DNA of 64,000 bases from Asparagopsis taxiformis (taxonomy: Eukaryota > Rhodophyta > Florideophyceae > Bonnemaisoniales > Bonnemaisoniaceae): positions 1-64,000 of the forward strand of contig JALQPE010001900.1 in the NCBI GenBank assembly GCA_030407315.1, given 5' to 3'. Below the pieces are notes generated by a model. That model did not search any database. It saw only the letters and a list, made by a program, of their open reading frames with translations, and had not been told where the DNA came from. The translations under genes were made by a program, and so were the position numbers. Shown piece after piece: positions 32,080-41,428 of the stretch (its first letter is position 1; every line of letters starts with the position of its first letter).

Positions 32080-35037
32080 ATGTCGCGCGATAATAACGCT
32101 CTGCCAAGTTGGCTTCGCGCCGGCGCTGCGTCTCGCGACGAACCGTCGACGCCCACGAACGCGTCTCCTCGCCCTGCGCGTATCGCGTTTCCTTCTCTTT
32201 CAAGCCCGGAGAGTCCCTATTACATGTCCATGGCGCAAGCATCTTCTTCAACCGTACCCGTAACCGCGAGCGGCCGTGGCGGCAGTGGCGTCGTTGCATC
32301 GTCTGACGTCGTCGCTACGGTAGATGCGACCGCGACTCCAACTTCGGCGTCAGTTGCGCGTTCTGGGAGCGGCATCCCGCTTCGTTCGGTTCCTGCGCCT
32401 GCGTCCGTTTCGCTTCCGTCGGCCGCGCAAGACGCTCCCGAGTCGATTCCGCGCGCGCGCTACGACGACCCGATCGCGTTCCGATTTATGCCACGCCCTA
32501 TGCCGACGTGGGCGGAGTTGGGCCGTCGCCACTTCTTCCCGCAGCGCTTTCAATGGACGCGCATCGCTGACGTATCGCGCTATGCCGTGTTACCCGGCCA
32601 CAAGGACGCGCAAGCGGTGTGGGACGCGCGGCGCGAATCGGCGTCATGCGATTTGGCGGTCCCCGCGAACTTACCGTGCGACGCGTATTTTCTCGAGGAC
32701 GAAGCCGACGAACGACTCGTACGCCACCTGGCCCGGTTGCGCGTGATGCGTCGCGACGAATTTGCGCGAGTCGATCCATGGGCCGCGGCGCCCAGTGCGG
32801 GCTTCTTACTTGACGGCGGCGTTCCGTGGAACGACGTTGAGCACGAAGGGGAGGCGAGCGTGCCATGGTTCCTTAACGCGGATATGCGCCCGGAAGCGCG
32901 GCGCGAGTTGCGTTTGCGGCGCACATCGGGCTACTTTGTTACGTATCGCGATATCGAATTTCGCGAGTTTCCTGATGACCGCGTCGCTGCTTTCTTCCCG
33001 CGTTACGATGCGCGCGATTGGCCGGAAGCGCCCGACTCGTTGTCGGTGCCACTTCCCTGCGTGTTCCATTACGCGCCGTCGGTGCTGCTCGGGCGCGACG
33101 TTCCGGTCGAGGCTCGTTCGTATTTCTGGGCTATCGCTCTGAGCGAGTGGGTGGTGATGGTCGCCGCTGCGTGGCTTCACGTCGCTTACGTCGAGCGCCG
33201 CTTCTTGCGCTTAGACGAAAAACTGATCGCGGGGATCGAGCGCGTCGGCGTTTCGGCGATCGTGCGGGGCGGAACGTATACGGCGGCGCATCTCGAAAGT
33301 CTCTTGACGGAGCATCGCGCGTGCGCGTGGGACGAAACTCCGGTTTTCGATCTCGCGCCTGGTATGGACTTCAAGGAGGGCGGGCAATGGTTGCCCTGGA
33401 GCGCGGAGCGCGGCGTCGTCGACTGGGCGCATGGTTCGCTTGGCGTGCACCGGCACACTGAAATTCCACATCTCCTTCTCAAGTCGCCGCGCAATCCGTC
33501 GCGCGACGCGTTCGCGAATCTAGAAGCGCGCGATGTCGTTACCGTCGATGCCGTGTTATCCGCGCTATCAACTAACGAACTGCACGTCATGCGCGCGACC
33601 GATTCGCGCGAGTATGCGCAGTATCTTGGCATGGCGGCTTTGTTGGCGATCGAACGTCGGCGCTTCCGAGACGGCCGATATTCTCTTTTCTCCGAGCCAC
33701 CGCGCGCTCCTATCGACGTCGAGCGACTCGACGCGGCGCTGCGCGCGGAGTACGTGAAGGTTTACAACGAGTTGCAGGCCTTGAAAGCGGCGTCTTCCGG
33801 CCACGGCGGGGCTGCGGCGTCCAGCAGTGCGGGCGGCGGCGGGGCGGCGGTCAGCAGCGCGGCGAAGAGCGGCGCGGGTGACGGTGCTGCTGCGGGCAGC
33901 CGCACGGGCACAGGCGACGCAACGGCTGATAACGTGGCGGAAAGTGACGCGGCGGCCGTTGTCAACGAGGCGGGTGATGTTTTGGCCGAATCAGACGCGA
34001 ACGTGTTGCGGGACCGGCTTGCCGCCGCCGAAAAGGGCCGGGAGGAGGCGTTGGCGCGCGTGGCGTTGCTCGAAGGGGCTCGCGACGACGCTTTGGCGCG
34101 AATGGCTTCCGCCGTGGAGGGCCGCAGCGAAGCGCTGGCGCGTCTTACATCGGTCGAGCAGAGCCGTGACGAGGCGCTGGCGCGGGTGACGACGATTGCG
34201 CAAGCGCGCGACGACGCTGCGGCGCGCCTTACCAAAGCGAACGCAACGCGCGACGAAGCGGTGAGTCTCGTGCACGAGGCTGAGAAGACACTTAAGGACG
34301 CGGCTGGACGCGAGGCGACGTTAGAGCGCAAGGCCGGGGAAGACGCGACGCGGATCGAGCGGATGCACAAGGACATCGGTGACTTGCAAGAACGCGTGGC
34401 GAATTACGAACGGGCTGCCAGCGGCAATCGCGCGATGATCACGACCCTCCAAGAACGCTGCGAGGCTGCTACTTCGGCGCAGGAACGAGCGGAACGCGCA
34501 CTTAGCGATGTCGAAGCGAACCTCGCGGGCGAACGTCAACGGGGCGCGGAGCGTGTTGCGGCGGTGCGTCGGGTGTATACTGCGCGTGAACGGGAGACCG
34601 TTCGTAGGATCCAGGATACGATCGAGCGCACGCATCGCCTCGGTACGACGCTGAATGATATCGTTGGCTTAGTGCAGCGGTCGCCCGAAACGTCCGCGGC
34701 GGGGGTGGTGTCTAACAGCGAGACGCAGTCGGTCAGCGGACTTAACGAGGGAGCGGAAGGGGGAGGTGATGCATCGGTCGCGGTGGGAAGCGACGGGGCC
34801 GGTCGCGGAGGTGCGCGCCCAACGACTCGCGCTCGCGCGGGGGCCGCAGCGTCCGCACGTCCCAGCGTTCCTCCCTTGCGTCTTGGCGTGCAAGACGGGC
34901 GCGTCGTGCGCGTGCTGAATCCCGAGCGACGACGCAATCACCAAGCAGACACGGCTTCAAGTCGTGCTCGCGCGCGCGGCGCAACGGGCAGTTCTTCGAG
35001 CCGACGCACGCGCCGCGAGGATAACGCGCGCGAGTGA
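32080..35037 (+). CDS. Unknown 985-residue protein encoded antisense within the chromovirus
   Basis: I do not recognise this protein. It lies between pol and the 3' LTR on the strand opposite to gag-pol. Residues 1-130 are rich in Ser, Ala and Pro. Residues about 131-560 look folded, with aromatic and charged residues well spread (P-I-A-F-R-F-M-P-R-P-M-P-T-W near 130, a hydrophobic segment around W-V-V-M-V-A-A-A-W). About 570-640 is a Gly/Ala/Ser linker. About 640-850 is a coiled coil built on a roughly 14-residue repeat of the form A-L-A-R-x-T-x-x-x-Q-x-R-D-E. The tail (about 930-985) is basic, rich in Arg and Ser. Additional antisense ORFs at this place are known from some plant Ty3 elements (such as Retand and Grande), so a role in the element's life cycle is possible, but a captured host gene is equally open. 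The start is the first ATG of the frame, 170 bp from the LTR. Confidence 0.75.
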   Translation: MSRDNNALPSWLRAGAASRDEPSTPTNASPRPARIAFPSLSSPESPYYMSMAQASSSTVPVTASGRGGSGVVASSDVVATVDATATPTSASVARSGSGIPLRSVPAPASVSLPSAAQDAPESIPRARYDDPIAFRFMPRPMPTWAELGRRHFFPQRFQWTRIADVSRYAVLPGHKDAQAVWDARRESASCDLAVPANLPCDAYFLEDEADERLVRHLARLRVMRRDEFARVDPWAAAPSAGFLLDGGVPWNDVEHEGEASVPWFLNADMRPEARRELRLRRTSGYFVTYRDIEFREFPDDRVAAFFPRYDARDWPEAPDSLSVPLPCVFHYAPSVLLGRDVPVEARSYFWAIALSEWVVMVAAAWLHVAYVERRFLRLDEKLIAGIERVGVSAIVRGGTYTAAHLESLLTEHRACAWDETPVFDLAPGMDFKEGGQWLPWSAERGVVDWAHGSLGVHRHTEIPHLLLKSPRNPSRDAFANLEARDVVTVDAVLSALSTNELHVMRATDSREYAQYLGMAALLAIERRRFRDGRYSLFSEPPRAPIDVERLDAALRAEYVKVYNELQALKAASSGHGGAAASSSAGGGGAAVSSAAKSGAGDGAAAGSRTGTGDATADNVAESDAAAVVNEAGDVLAESDANVLRDRLAAAEKGREEALARVALLEGARDDALARMASAVEGRSEALARLTSVEQSRDEALARVTTIAQARDDAAARLTKANATRDEAVSLVHEAEKTLKDAAGREATLERKAGEDATRIERMHKDIGDLQERVANYERAASGNRAMITTLQERCEAATSAQERAERALSDVEANLAGERQRGAERVAAVRRVYTARERETVRRIQDTIERTHRLGTTLNDIVGLVQRSPETSAAGVVSNSETQSVSGLNEGAEGGGDASVAVGSDGAGRGGARPTTRARAGAAASARPSVPPLRLGVQDGRVVRVLNPERRRNHQADTASSRARARGATGSSSSRRTRREDNARE

Positions 35038-35492
35038 GCTCCTTCGTACGCATCCGGGCTAGCCGGTAGTCCATTCTACTCCCTTGATTAAACCTCTTGT
35101 GTTTTTGTTAACTTTGCCTTAGCCATCCTTCCTTTCGTACGCGCGGCGCGAATTGCGTTGGCGGCGCATGCGTAGGCGCGACGGTGTACCGCGCGCGACT
35201 GCGGCTGCGTCCAACGGTTCCTCGGAGTGTCGTGCGGACGCCCGGGTGGAGGAGCTACTAGCCAAGGTCCGTTGCGAATTTCGTCGCGCGAGTCGCCGCT
35301 TGAAGCGGTGGTTGCCCAGTGACCGCGTCGACGCTCGGGGTCCGCGAGCGACGCGGTTAGGGGCGCGTGGGGCGAGGCGGGAGAGGGGGAGATGGGGCTG
35401 TTGGCCGGTAGGCATACGGGACGGGTGCGTTCTCGTCGCTAGTATCGTTTGCGTTTCAACGCGTTTACATACGCGTTTACATTCGCGTTTCT

Positions 35493-35629
35493 TTCGCGCC
35501 TTGTCGCGTTTCGTTCGCGCTTTGTCGCGTTTCGTTCGCGCTTTGTCGCGTTTCGTTCGCGCTTTGTCGCGTTTCGTTCGCGCTTTGTCGCGTTTCGTTC
35601 GCGCTTGGTCGCGTCTCGTTCGCGCTTTG
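35493..35629. repeat. 21-bp minisatellite, about six copies
   Basis: Unit TTTGTCGCGTTTCGTTCGCGC repeated head to tail, with minor changes in the last copies. Lies within the chromovirus spacer. Confidence 0.9.
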
Positions 35630-36178
35630 GGGGCTGGGTCTATAATGCCCCTCGTTTTTAGCAGGCGTCTAGGTGGGTTCCCGCCTCCGGGAGTTGGGGT
35701 TCGCCATGGCCTTCCTGAACGAAGAGGACGGGCGTGTGGGTGGCATCCCTTCTTTCCAGCGGAGGCTTTCGCTTGCTGGTATTCTGCGTCGTTCCCTGCC
35801 ACCCGTATGGTTCGTCGCGTGCGCGCGTGTGTGAACGGCCAATCCGGGGGCGCCATCAGGAAGCGTCTCGCCACGGCGTCGGGGCAGATCGGCGCCGTCC
35901 ATTTTTGGCCTGCCCCGGCCTCGGCTCGTTTTTGGCCTATCATATTCCAGCCCCGTAAATGGCCATGCTGTATGGGCCAATCCCTCCCCCGCAACGACCA
36001 ATCCAGTGTGCGTGCCTCCCTTTTTCGCGCGTAATTGCGCTGTCGGGCGCGCCCACTCCTGGGGATCCTGGCGTTGTCGGCATAGGAGATAGGAAGCGGA
36101 CGGCACGTGGACCCCCGGCGCCGGTGGTCGCTCAGGTTCGCGCAGGCGCGGAAGACGGACGGTGGAACGTGATAGTTG

Positions 36179-37065
36179 CGCGACGAAAACGATGGCGTGG
36201 TGGCGCGACGAAGTGACGCTTGGCGAGTGCGCGGCGAAAGACGAACGTGATTGCGTGGCGAACGGTCAGGCGCGATCGCGTTGCGTCGAACGGTTGCGCG
36301 GCATACGATGGGAACGATTGCGTAACGAAGGCGGCATGCGGCGGGGGCGTAGCAACAACGGCTGCGTAGTAGCGATGGCGCGGTTGCGCGGCATGCAACG
36401 ACAGGCGACGGTTGTGCGATGACAACGATTGCGTGGTAGCGCGGCGGTGCGACGCTTGGCGATTGCGCGGCGGAAGATGAACGCGTTTGCGTGGCGTCGG
36501 TCAAGCGCGGTCGCGTTGCGTCGAACGGTTGCGCGGCATACGATGCAAACGATTGCGTAGCAAACGGTGGCATGCGGCGAGGGCGTAGCAACAACGGCTG
36601 CGTAGTAGCGATGGCGCGGTTGCGCGGCATGCAACGACAGGCGACGGTTGTGCGATGACAACGATTGCGCGGTAGCGCGGCGGTGCGACGCTTGGCGATT
36701 GCGCGGCGGAAGATGAACGCGTTTGCGTGGCGTCGGTCAAGCGCGGTCGCGTTGCGTCGAACGGTTGCGCGACATACGATGCAAACGATTGCGTGGCAAA
36801 CGGTGGCATGCGGCGAGGGCGTAGCAACAACGGCTGCGTAGTAGCGATGGCGCGGTTGCGCGGCATGCAACGACAGGCGACGGTTGTGCGATGACAACGA
36901 TTGCGCGGTAGCGCGGCGGTGCGACGCTTGGCGATTGCGCGGCGGAAGATGAACGCGTTTGCGTGGCGTCGGTCAAGCGCGGTCGCGTTGCGTCGAACGG
37001 TTGCGCGACATACGATGCAAACGATTGCGTGGCAAACGGTGGCGCGGTTGCATGGCGAAAACGAC
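36179..37065. repeat. 236-bp tandem repeat, about 3.7 copies
   Basis: The marker GACAACGATTGCG recurs at 36421, 36657 and 36893, a period of 236 bp. The first copy (from about 36179) is diverged; the second and third are nearly identical. Lies upstream of the antisense ORF with respect to the pol direction. Confidence 0.9.
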
Positions 37066-37153
37066 AAGCGGCGATGGGAGGCTTGGCCCGCGTATTTATC
37101 TACGCGTCGGTTCCGCTAGGCGGAACTGGCGTGTTCAGCCCCCGTTCCGCGCG

Positions 37154-40100
37154 TCAATTGCGCGGTGCATGCGAAGGCGCCCGTCGACTCGCGATGCGCG
37201 CACTCGCGCGGCTAGGTGGCGTTATACGTGGGGCGTCGCCGCGTGCCGGTCGCTTTCTACGATTGCGCGGTGACGTGGCGCCAATCTCGGCGTTGCGCGC
37301 GGCGTTTTCAGAGGCGGCGCGTCCGCGGTCGCGGCGAAAACGGGCAACGATGGGCGCGGGTAGCGAACTTTCGGGCTCCCAAGTGTCGTCGCGCGGAGAG
37401 AAGCCCTTCCAGCGTACACGGAATACGGGCGCTCCGGTGTCGTCGACGCCTTCAGCCGTCAGTTTGTCAATCATGAACTCCCGCGTTCCATATCCTGCTT
37501 CAGGATTGACTTTGCGTGCGTCATCAAGTACGCGCTCGTCACGTCGCACTGCGTCGCTTGTGTCCTCCGCGTTAGTCGCCCCTTCTTCGCCGCTTGGCGT
37601 AACCGGCGCGCGCGTCGCGTTGCGCGGTGCTAGGCGAACACGGTCGGAGCTGACGAGTTCGGGCACACCGTCGATTATGATCTCGTAAGTGTGCCCGCGG
37701 CAGCTTGTGACCGGGAAGGGTCCCGACACGGGGTAGTCCAACTTCGAGGGGCGCGTTCCGTCGTCGCGCTGCGTTCGTGTCGTCGCTCCCGCGCGAGTGT
37801 CCAGATAGACCTGGTCGCCAACCTTGATGCTCCTGTTCACCGTGCGTGCGCTGCGATCGAAGTCGCGTTTGTATCTCGCTTGCGCTTTCTTCAGCGCGTT
37901 CGCGGCGCGCGCGTACGCGTCGGATAGCTTCGCAAGAAACTCCATGCGGAGGAACGGCGTGCTGCGAATCGTGTCGACCTGCTCCGTCCCCAGCGATACG
38001 GGGTAGCGCGTTAGCGTGAGTTCGAACGGCGACGTATTCGTCGAGCGATGTATCGCGCGGTTGTATGCGTACGCCAGCGCGTCTAGGTGCTCGTCCCAAT
38101 CCTTTCGCTCTTCGTCAACATAATGGCGCAGCGTCGCGACGATAGTACGGTTCATACGCTCGACCTGCCCGTTCGACTGCGGGTGATAGGTAGTCGTGAA
38201 TATGTTACGCGTCCCCATTAGCGCGCACGTTTCCTGAAACAGCTTCGAGCGGAACTGCGGCCCGTTATCTGAAAGTAGCGTGCGCGGCGGTCCGTAAACG
38301 AAGACCCAATCTCGGCAAAACGCTTTTGCGACGGCGAGCGCGGATACGCGTCCGAGCGCGATGAGTCGACAGAGCTTGCTGTAGCGATCGGCTATTACGA
38401 GTACGAAGCGGCGTTGGCGCGGGGTCTCGGGCAGCGGACCAAGGATATCGATAGCGACGTCTTCGAGCGGGCGCGTCGCGGGGAATAGCTTCAGGGCGTT
38501 CGTATGGCGATATTGCGTAACGCGGTTGCGCGCGCACGCATCGCATTGTCTCACCGTGGTGTAGACGTCTACGCTCATCATCGGCCAGTAATACGCGCGT
38601 CGAATTGCGTCGTACATGCGTCGCGCGCCCGGGTGCCCTGCAGTTACCGCGTAATGGTTCGCTCGCAGAATACGTCCTTTTATCACTTCGGGCACAACTA
38701 TCTGCGTCGCGTCGTCGAGCGGAGCGGTCCTCATTAGTATCCCGTCGGGGGACAGATGGAAGCGCGAACGCGGCGCGGTTTCGACGTCGCGTCTCGCGTT
38801 CTGGCAGAATTCGTCCGTCGCTTGCTCGCGAATCCACTCGTCAGTGGACACGGGCGGTTCGATGCACGACCGAGTTGCCAGTAGGCAGTCCAAGCTCGGG
38901 TAGTATTCTGCGTAGTCGCATAGTAGCGCGGTATCGGTTCGCGCATAAGCGTCCGCGTGCGGTTCGACGATATTCGTGGCGTCGAAGCAGGGTATCTCGT
39001 CCGGTATGACCGTCTCGTCGCAGCTTCGCGTGGCCATTCGCGAGAGCGCGTCGGCGATAACGTGGCGTTTTCCCTTCTTGTATTCGACGTCGAATTCGAA
39101 CTCGGCGAGTCGCAATCTCCAGCGCGCGAGTCGTCCTTCCGCGGACGTCATGTTCAGGATCCAACGCAACGAATTATGGTCGGTGCGAACCGTGAACTTC
39201 CGTCCTTCCAAATATGCGCGTAATAGCAAAACTGCCCATACGACTGCGAGGCATTCGCGTTCCGTTGTCGAATAGTTGCGCTCCGCGTCGTTAAGCGTGC
39301 GCGACCAGTATCCGACTGGATGTAGTACGTCGTCGTCCGCGTCCAGCTGAAGTAGCGCGCATCCGATTTGCCCTTGCGACGCGTCTGTATCGAGCACATA
39401 CGGGTGTCCTTCGCGCGGTAGACGGAGGATTGGTGGAGACAACATCGCTTGTCGCAATGATTCGAACGCGCGCGTTTGCTCCGGCGTCGGCGCGGGTAAG
39501 TTGTCTCCTTGGTCCTTCTTTAGCAACTGCGTAAGCGGCGCCGCGACGAACGCGAATTTTTCGACGAATCGGCGGTATACATTGCAAGTTCCTAGGAAAC
39601 TTCGCAGCTGCGTCTTCGTCGTCGGGTACGTCGCATCGCGCAGCGCGTCGCACTTCGTCGTCGGCACGGAGAGCTTCCCAGGCGAAATAGTATGTCCCAG
39701 GTAGTCCACCGAGCGTTTGAAGAACTCAGTCTTCGCGAATTTCAGCGAAACGCCTGCGCGTCCGAGGATTCCCAGTATCTCGTCGACGTGGTGCACGTGC
39801 GCGTTTACGTCAGCGGAGAAGATGATTACGTCATCCAGGTAGACAAGGCAATGCTGCCACTTCACGTTCGCGAGCAAAATGTCGAGCGCGCGCTGAAACG
39901 TCGCGGGCGCGTTCGAAAGTCCGAAAGGCATGCGGCGAAAGCGGTACGTACCGACGTGCGACGTAAACGTAGTCTTATCGCGGTCGGCGTGCGCTACCGG
40001 GATTTGCCAGTATCCCGAATTGCAGTCCAGTGTAGTGAAAACTGTCGCGTTACCGAGCGAATCGACGCAGTCGTCCATGCGCGGAATCGGATACGCGTCC

Positions 40101-41359
40101 TTCACGGTAGCGGCGTTCAAGCGGCGGTAATCGATGCAGAAGCGGGAGGTCCCGTCCTTCTTAGGCACGACCACGACCGGGCTTGCCCATTCCGACGTAG
40201 CGGGTTCGATTACTCCAGCGCGGAGCATTTTCTCCACTTGCGTACGGATAATTTCGCGCGACGCGTGTCCGGCGCGATACGGCGGTTGGTTCACGGGAGT
40301 CGCCCCCGGAACCAGCTCGATGCGGTGCTCCGTCGCGTGAATGGCTCCCAACGTGCCGCTCCACATGCGCTCATGCTTTCGTAGCATCTCGATAATTTCC
40401 GCGTGCAGGTCGTCGTCTACTCGCTCGTCGCGTAGCGTCGCGCGTAAGAGTTCTTCCCAAGACGGCGTCGCGCTCGCAATTTCGTCGGTCTCGCGCGGGT
40501 CCGGCGGTGTCGTAACGTTGCGTCGCGTCGCGTCGTCGGGCGGTCGGTCTTGCGGGTCCGGCGCTTCCTGAGCGACTTGTAGACATCCCACGGGGTTGGG
40601 CACGGCGGTGCCTACCTTCATGCCTTTGGGCAATACCTGTAGACGAGTGCCAGCGTTGTGTACCTGTACTCGGAAGGGTACATTCCTTCGAACCAGCGTC
40701 TCCCCGTTGGTTAAACGGAGTAGTTTCTGCGCGTAGAGGTTAGTCGCGGGAACTATAATGCAGCGCCCCTCGGCGTTCGTGGTAACGTCGATCGCTTGCG
40801 TCGCGTTCGGCGGGATCGATGTGCGGCGCGCAGCGCGAATAGGCGCGAAGCTTGCGGGTCGGGTCGTCTTCGCGGTCGGCGCGCGGCGCGGTTTCGTCGG
40901 CGTACGTGGAAGCATCGGGACGTGGTCGCCATAGCGGGTTCGCAACGCGCGCTGCGGTCCGGTGTAGATAATCTCGACTACGCGGTCGATGAAGTCCGCT
41001 CCCAAGATACATGGGACGGATAAGCGTGGCATCACCAAAAAGGTTTGGAGATGCACCCGGGCACCTAGAAAAACGCTAAGTCGCAGCGACGCGTTTGGCG
41101 CGAGGCGTCGTCCGTTCGCGTCGATAATCGCGCAGCGCAGCGTCGGCGGCGTAGCGTGGCGCTTCCAGTCGGCGCCTAGTACGTTTTCGCGAATGAGGCT
41201 CGGGCCTGCGCCAGTATCAAGCACGGCGGTCACCGCGGTGGCCGTGCGTTGATTATACCCGACGCGGGTCTCGAGTTTGTAGTTCGCGGTAGGGGTCTGA
41301 AACAGGACCACTGTTTCGGGTGGTAACGGAGGCGGTTTTTCGCGCGGTGGTTGCGTCAT
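37154..41359 (-). CDS. pol: Chromovirus Pol: protease, RT, RNase H, integrase, chromodomain
   Basis: 1401 residues from the first ATG; real synthesis probably begins by frameshift from gag. Aspartic protease with D-T-G-A at 48-51. RT about 350-570, with V-P-K-K-D-G near 398 and the Y-L-D-D box at 507-510. RNase H with D-T-D-A-S (656-661), the T-T-E-R-E Glu at 700, T-D-H-N-S near 727 and A-D-A-L-S-R at 769-774. Integrase with zinc-binding H902, H909, C939 and C942 and catalytic D971, D1031 and E1067 (D-N-G-P-Q-F, G-Q-V-E-R-M-N-R). Then a GPY/F-type module (V-S-G-P-F-P-V-T near 1211) and a C-terminal chromodomain at about 1295-1345 (F-R-V-R-W-K-G-F, D-D-T-W-E-P-E). Chromodomains bind methylated histone H3 tails and can steer integration to heterochromatin. 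All catalytic residues are present, so the copy looks functional. Confidence 0.97.
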   Translation of the reverse strand: MTQPPREKPPPLPPETVVLFQTPTANYKLETRVGYNQRTATAVTAVLDTGAGPSLIRENVLGADWKRHATPPTLRCAIIDANGRRLAPNASLRLSVFLGARVHLQTFLVMPRLSVPCILGADFIDRVVEIIYTGPQRALRTRYGDHVPMLPRTPTKPRRAPTAKTTRPASFAPIRAARRTSIPPNATQAIDVTTNAEGRCIIVPATNLYAQKLLRLTNGETLVRRNVPFRVQVHNAGTRLQVLPKGMKVGTAVPNPVGCLQVAQEAPDPQDRPPDDATRRNVTTPPDPRETDEIASATPSWEELLRATLRDERVDDDLHAEIIEMLRKHERMWSGTLGAIHATEHRIELVPGATPVNQPPYRAGHASREIIRTQVEKMLRAGVIEPATSEWASPVVVVPKKDGTSRFCIDYRRLNAATVKDAYPIPRMDDCVDSLGNATVFTTLDCNSGYWQIPVAHADRDKTTFTSHVGTYRFRRMPFGLSNAPATFQRALDILLANVKWQHCLVYLDDVIIFSADVNAHVHHVDEILGILGRAGVSLKFAKTEFFKRSVDYLGHTISPGKLSVPTTKCDALRDATYPTTKTQLRSFLGTCNVYRRFVEKFAFVAAPLTQLLKKDQGDNLPAPTPEQTRAFESLRQAMLSPPILRLPREGHPYVLDTDASQGQIGCALLQLDADDDVLHPVGYWSRTLNDAERNYSTTERECLAVVWAVLLLRAYLEGRKFTVRTDHNSLRWILNMTSAEGRLARWRLRLAEFEFDVEYKKGKRHVIADALSRMATRSCDETVIPDEIPCFDATNIVEPHADAYARTDTALLCDYAEYYPSLDCLLATRSCIEPPVSTDEWIREQATDEFCQNARRDVETAPRSRFHLSPDGILMRTAPLDDATQIVVPEVIKGRILRANHYAVTAGHPGARRMYDAIRRAYYWPMMSVDVYTTVRQCDACARNRVTQYRHTNALKLFPATRPLEDVAIDILGPLPETPRQRRFVLVIADRYSKLCRLIALGRVSALAVAKAFCRDWVFVYGPPRTLLSDNGPQFRSKLFQETCALMGTRNIFTTTYHPQSNGQVERMNRTIVATLRHYVDEERKDWDEHLDALAYAYNRAIHRSTNTSPFELTLTRYPVSLGTEQVDTIRSTPFLRMEFLAKLSDAYARAANALKKAQARYKRDFDRSARTVNRSIKVGDQVYLDTRAGATTRTQRDDGTRPSKLDYPVSGPFPVTSCRGHTYEIIIDGVPELVSSDRVRLAPRNATRAPVTPSGEEGATNAEDTSDAVRRDERVLDDARKVNPEAGYGTREFMIDKLTAEGVDDTGAPVFRVRWKGFSPRDDTWEPESSLPAPIVARFRRDRGRAASENAARNAEIGATSPRNRRKRPARGDAPRITPPSRASARIASRRAPSHAPRN

Positions 41360-41385
41360 CGCGCGTCGCGTATCCGTTGAGTGAG

Positions 41386-41428
41386 GAGGAGCCGGCCCAC
41401 CCGCTACGGCTCCTCGTAGGCGTTTCCC
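41386..41428 (-). promoter_or_regulatory. Programmed -1 frameshift signal at the gag/pol junction
   Basis: On the minus strand, eight to ten codons before the gag stop, stands the heptamer G-GGA-AAC in the gag frame (plus-strand 41422-41428), a canonical X-XXY-YYZ slip site. After a 6-base spacer comes a perfect 8-bp stem, GAGGAGCC (41408-41415) with GGCTCCTC (41386-41393), and a 14-base loop that contains the gag stop. The pol frame is the -1 frame of gag and is open from the slip site into the D-T-G-A protease. Confidence 0.75.

Larger units (their letters stand above)
35038..37153. other. Repeat-rich spacer between pol and the antisense ORF
   Basis: About 2.1 kb with no supported gene. 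It contains a 21-bp and a 236-bp tandem repeat (listed separately). A 592-codon frame on the minus strand (35119-36897) is open because the repeats are GC-rich and lack stops; it is low in complexity and I do not treat it as a gene. Confidence 0.6.

Noticed and set aside
33762..34376. 204-codon frame opposite to the coiled-coil part of the 985-residue ORF
   Set aside because: A shadow of the repetitive, GC-rich coiled-coil codons on the other strand.
35119..36897. 592-codon minus-strand frame in the chromovirus spacer
   Set aside because: It runs through 21-bp and 236-bp tandem repeats whose GC-rich units lack stops in several frames; the product is low in complexity and repeats itself, so it is a composition effect.
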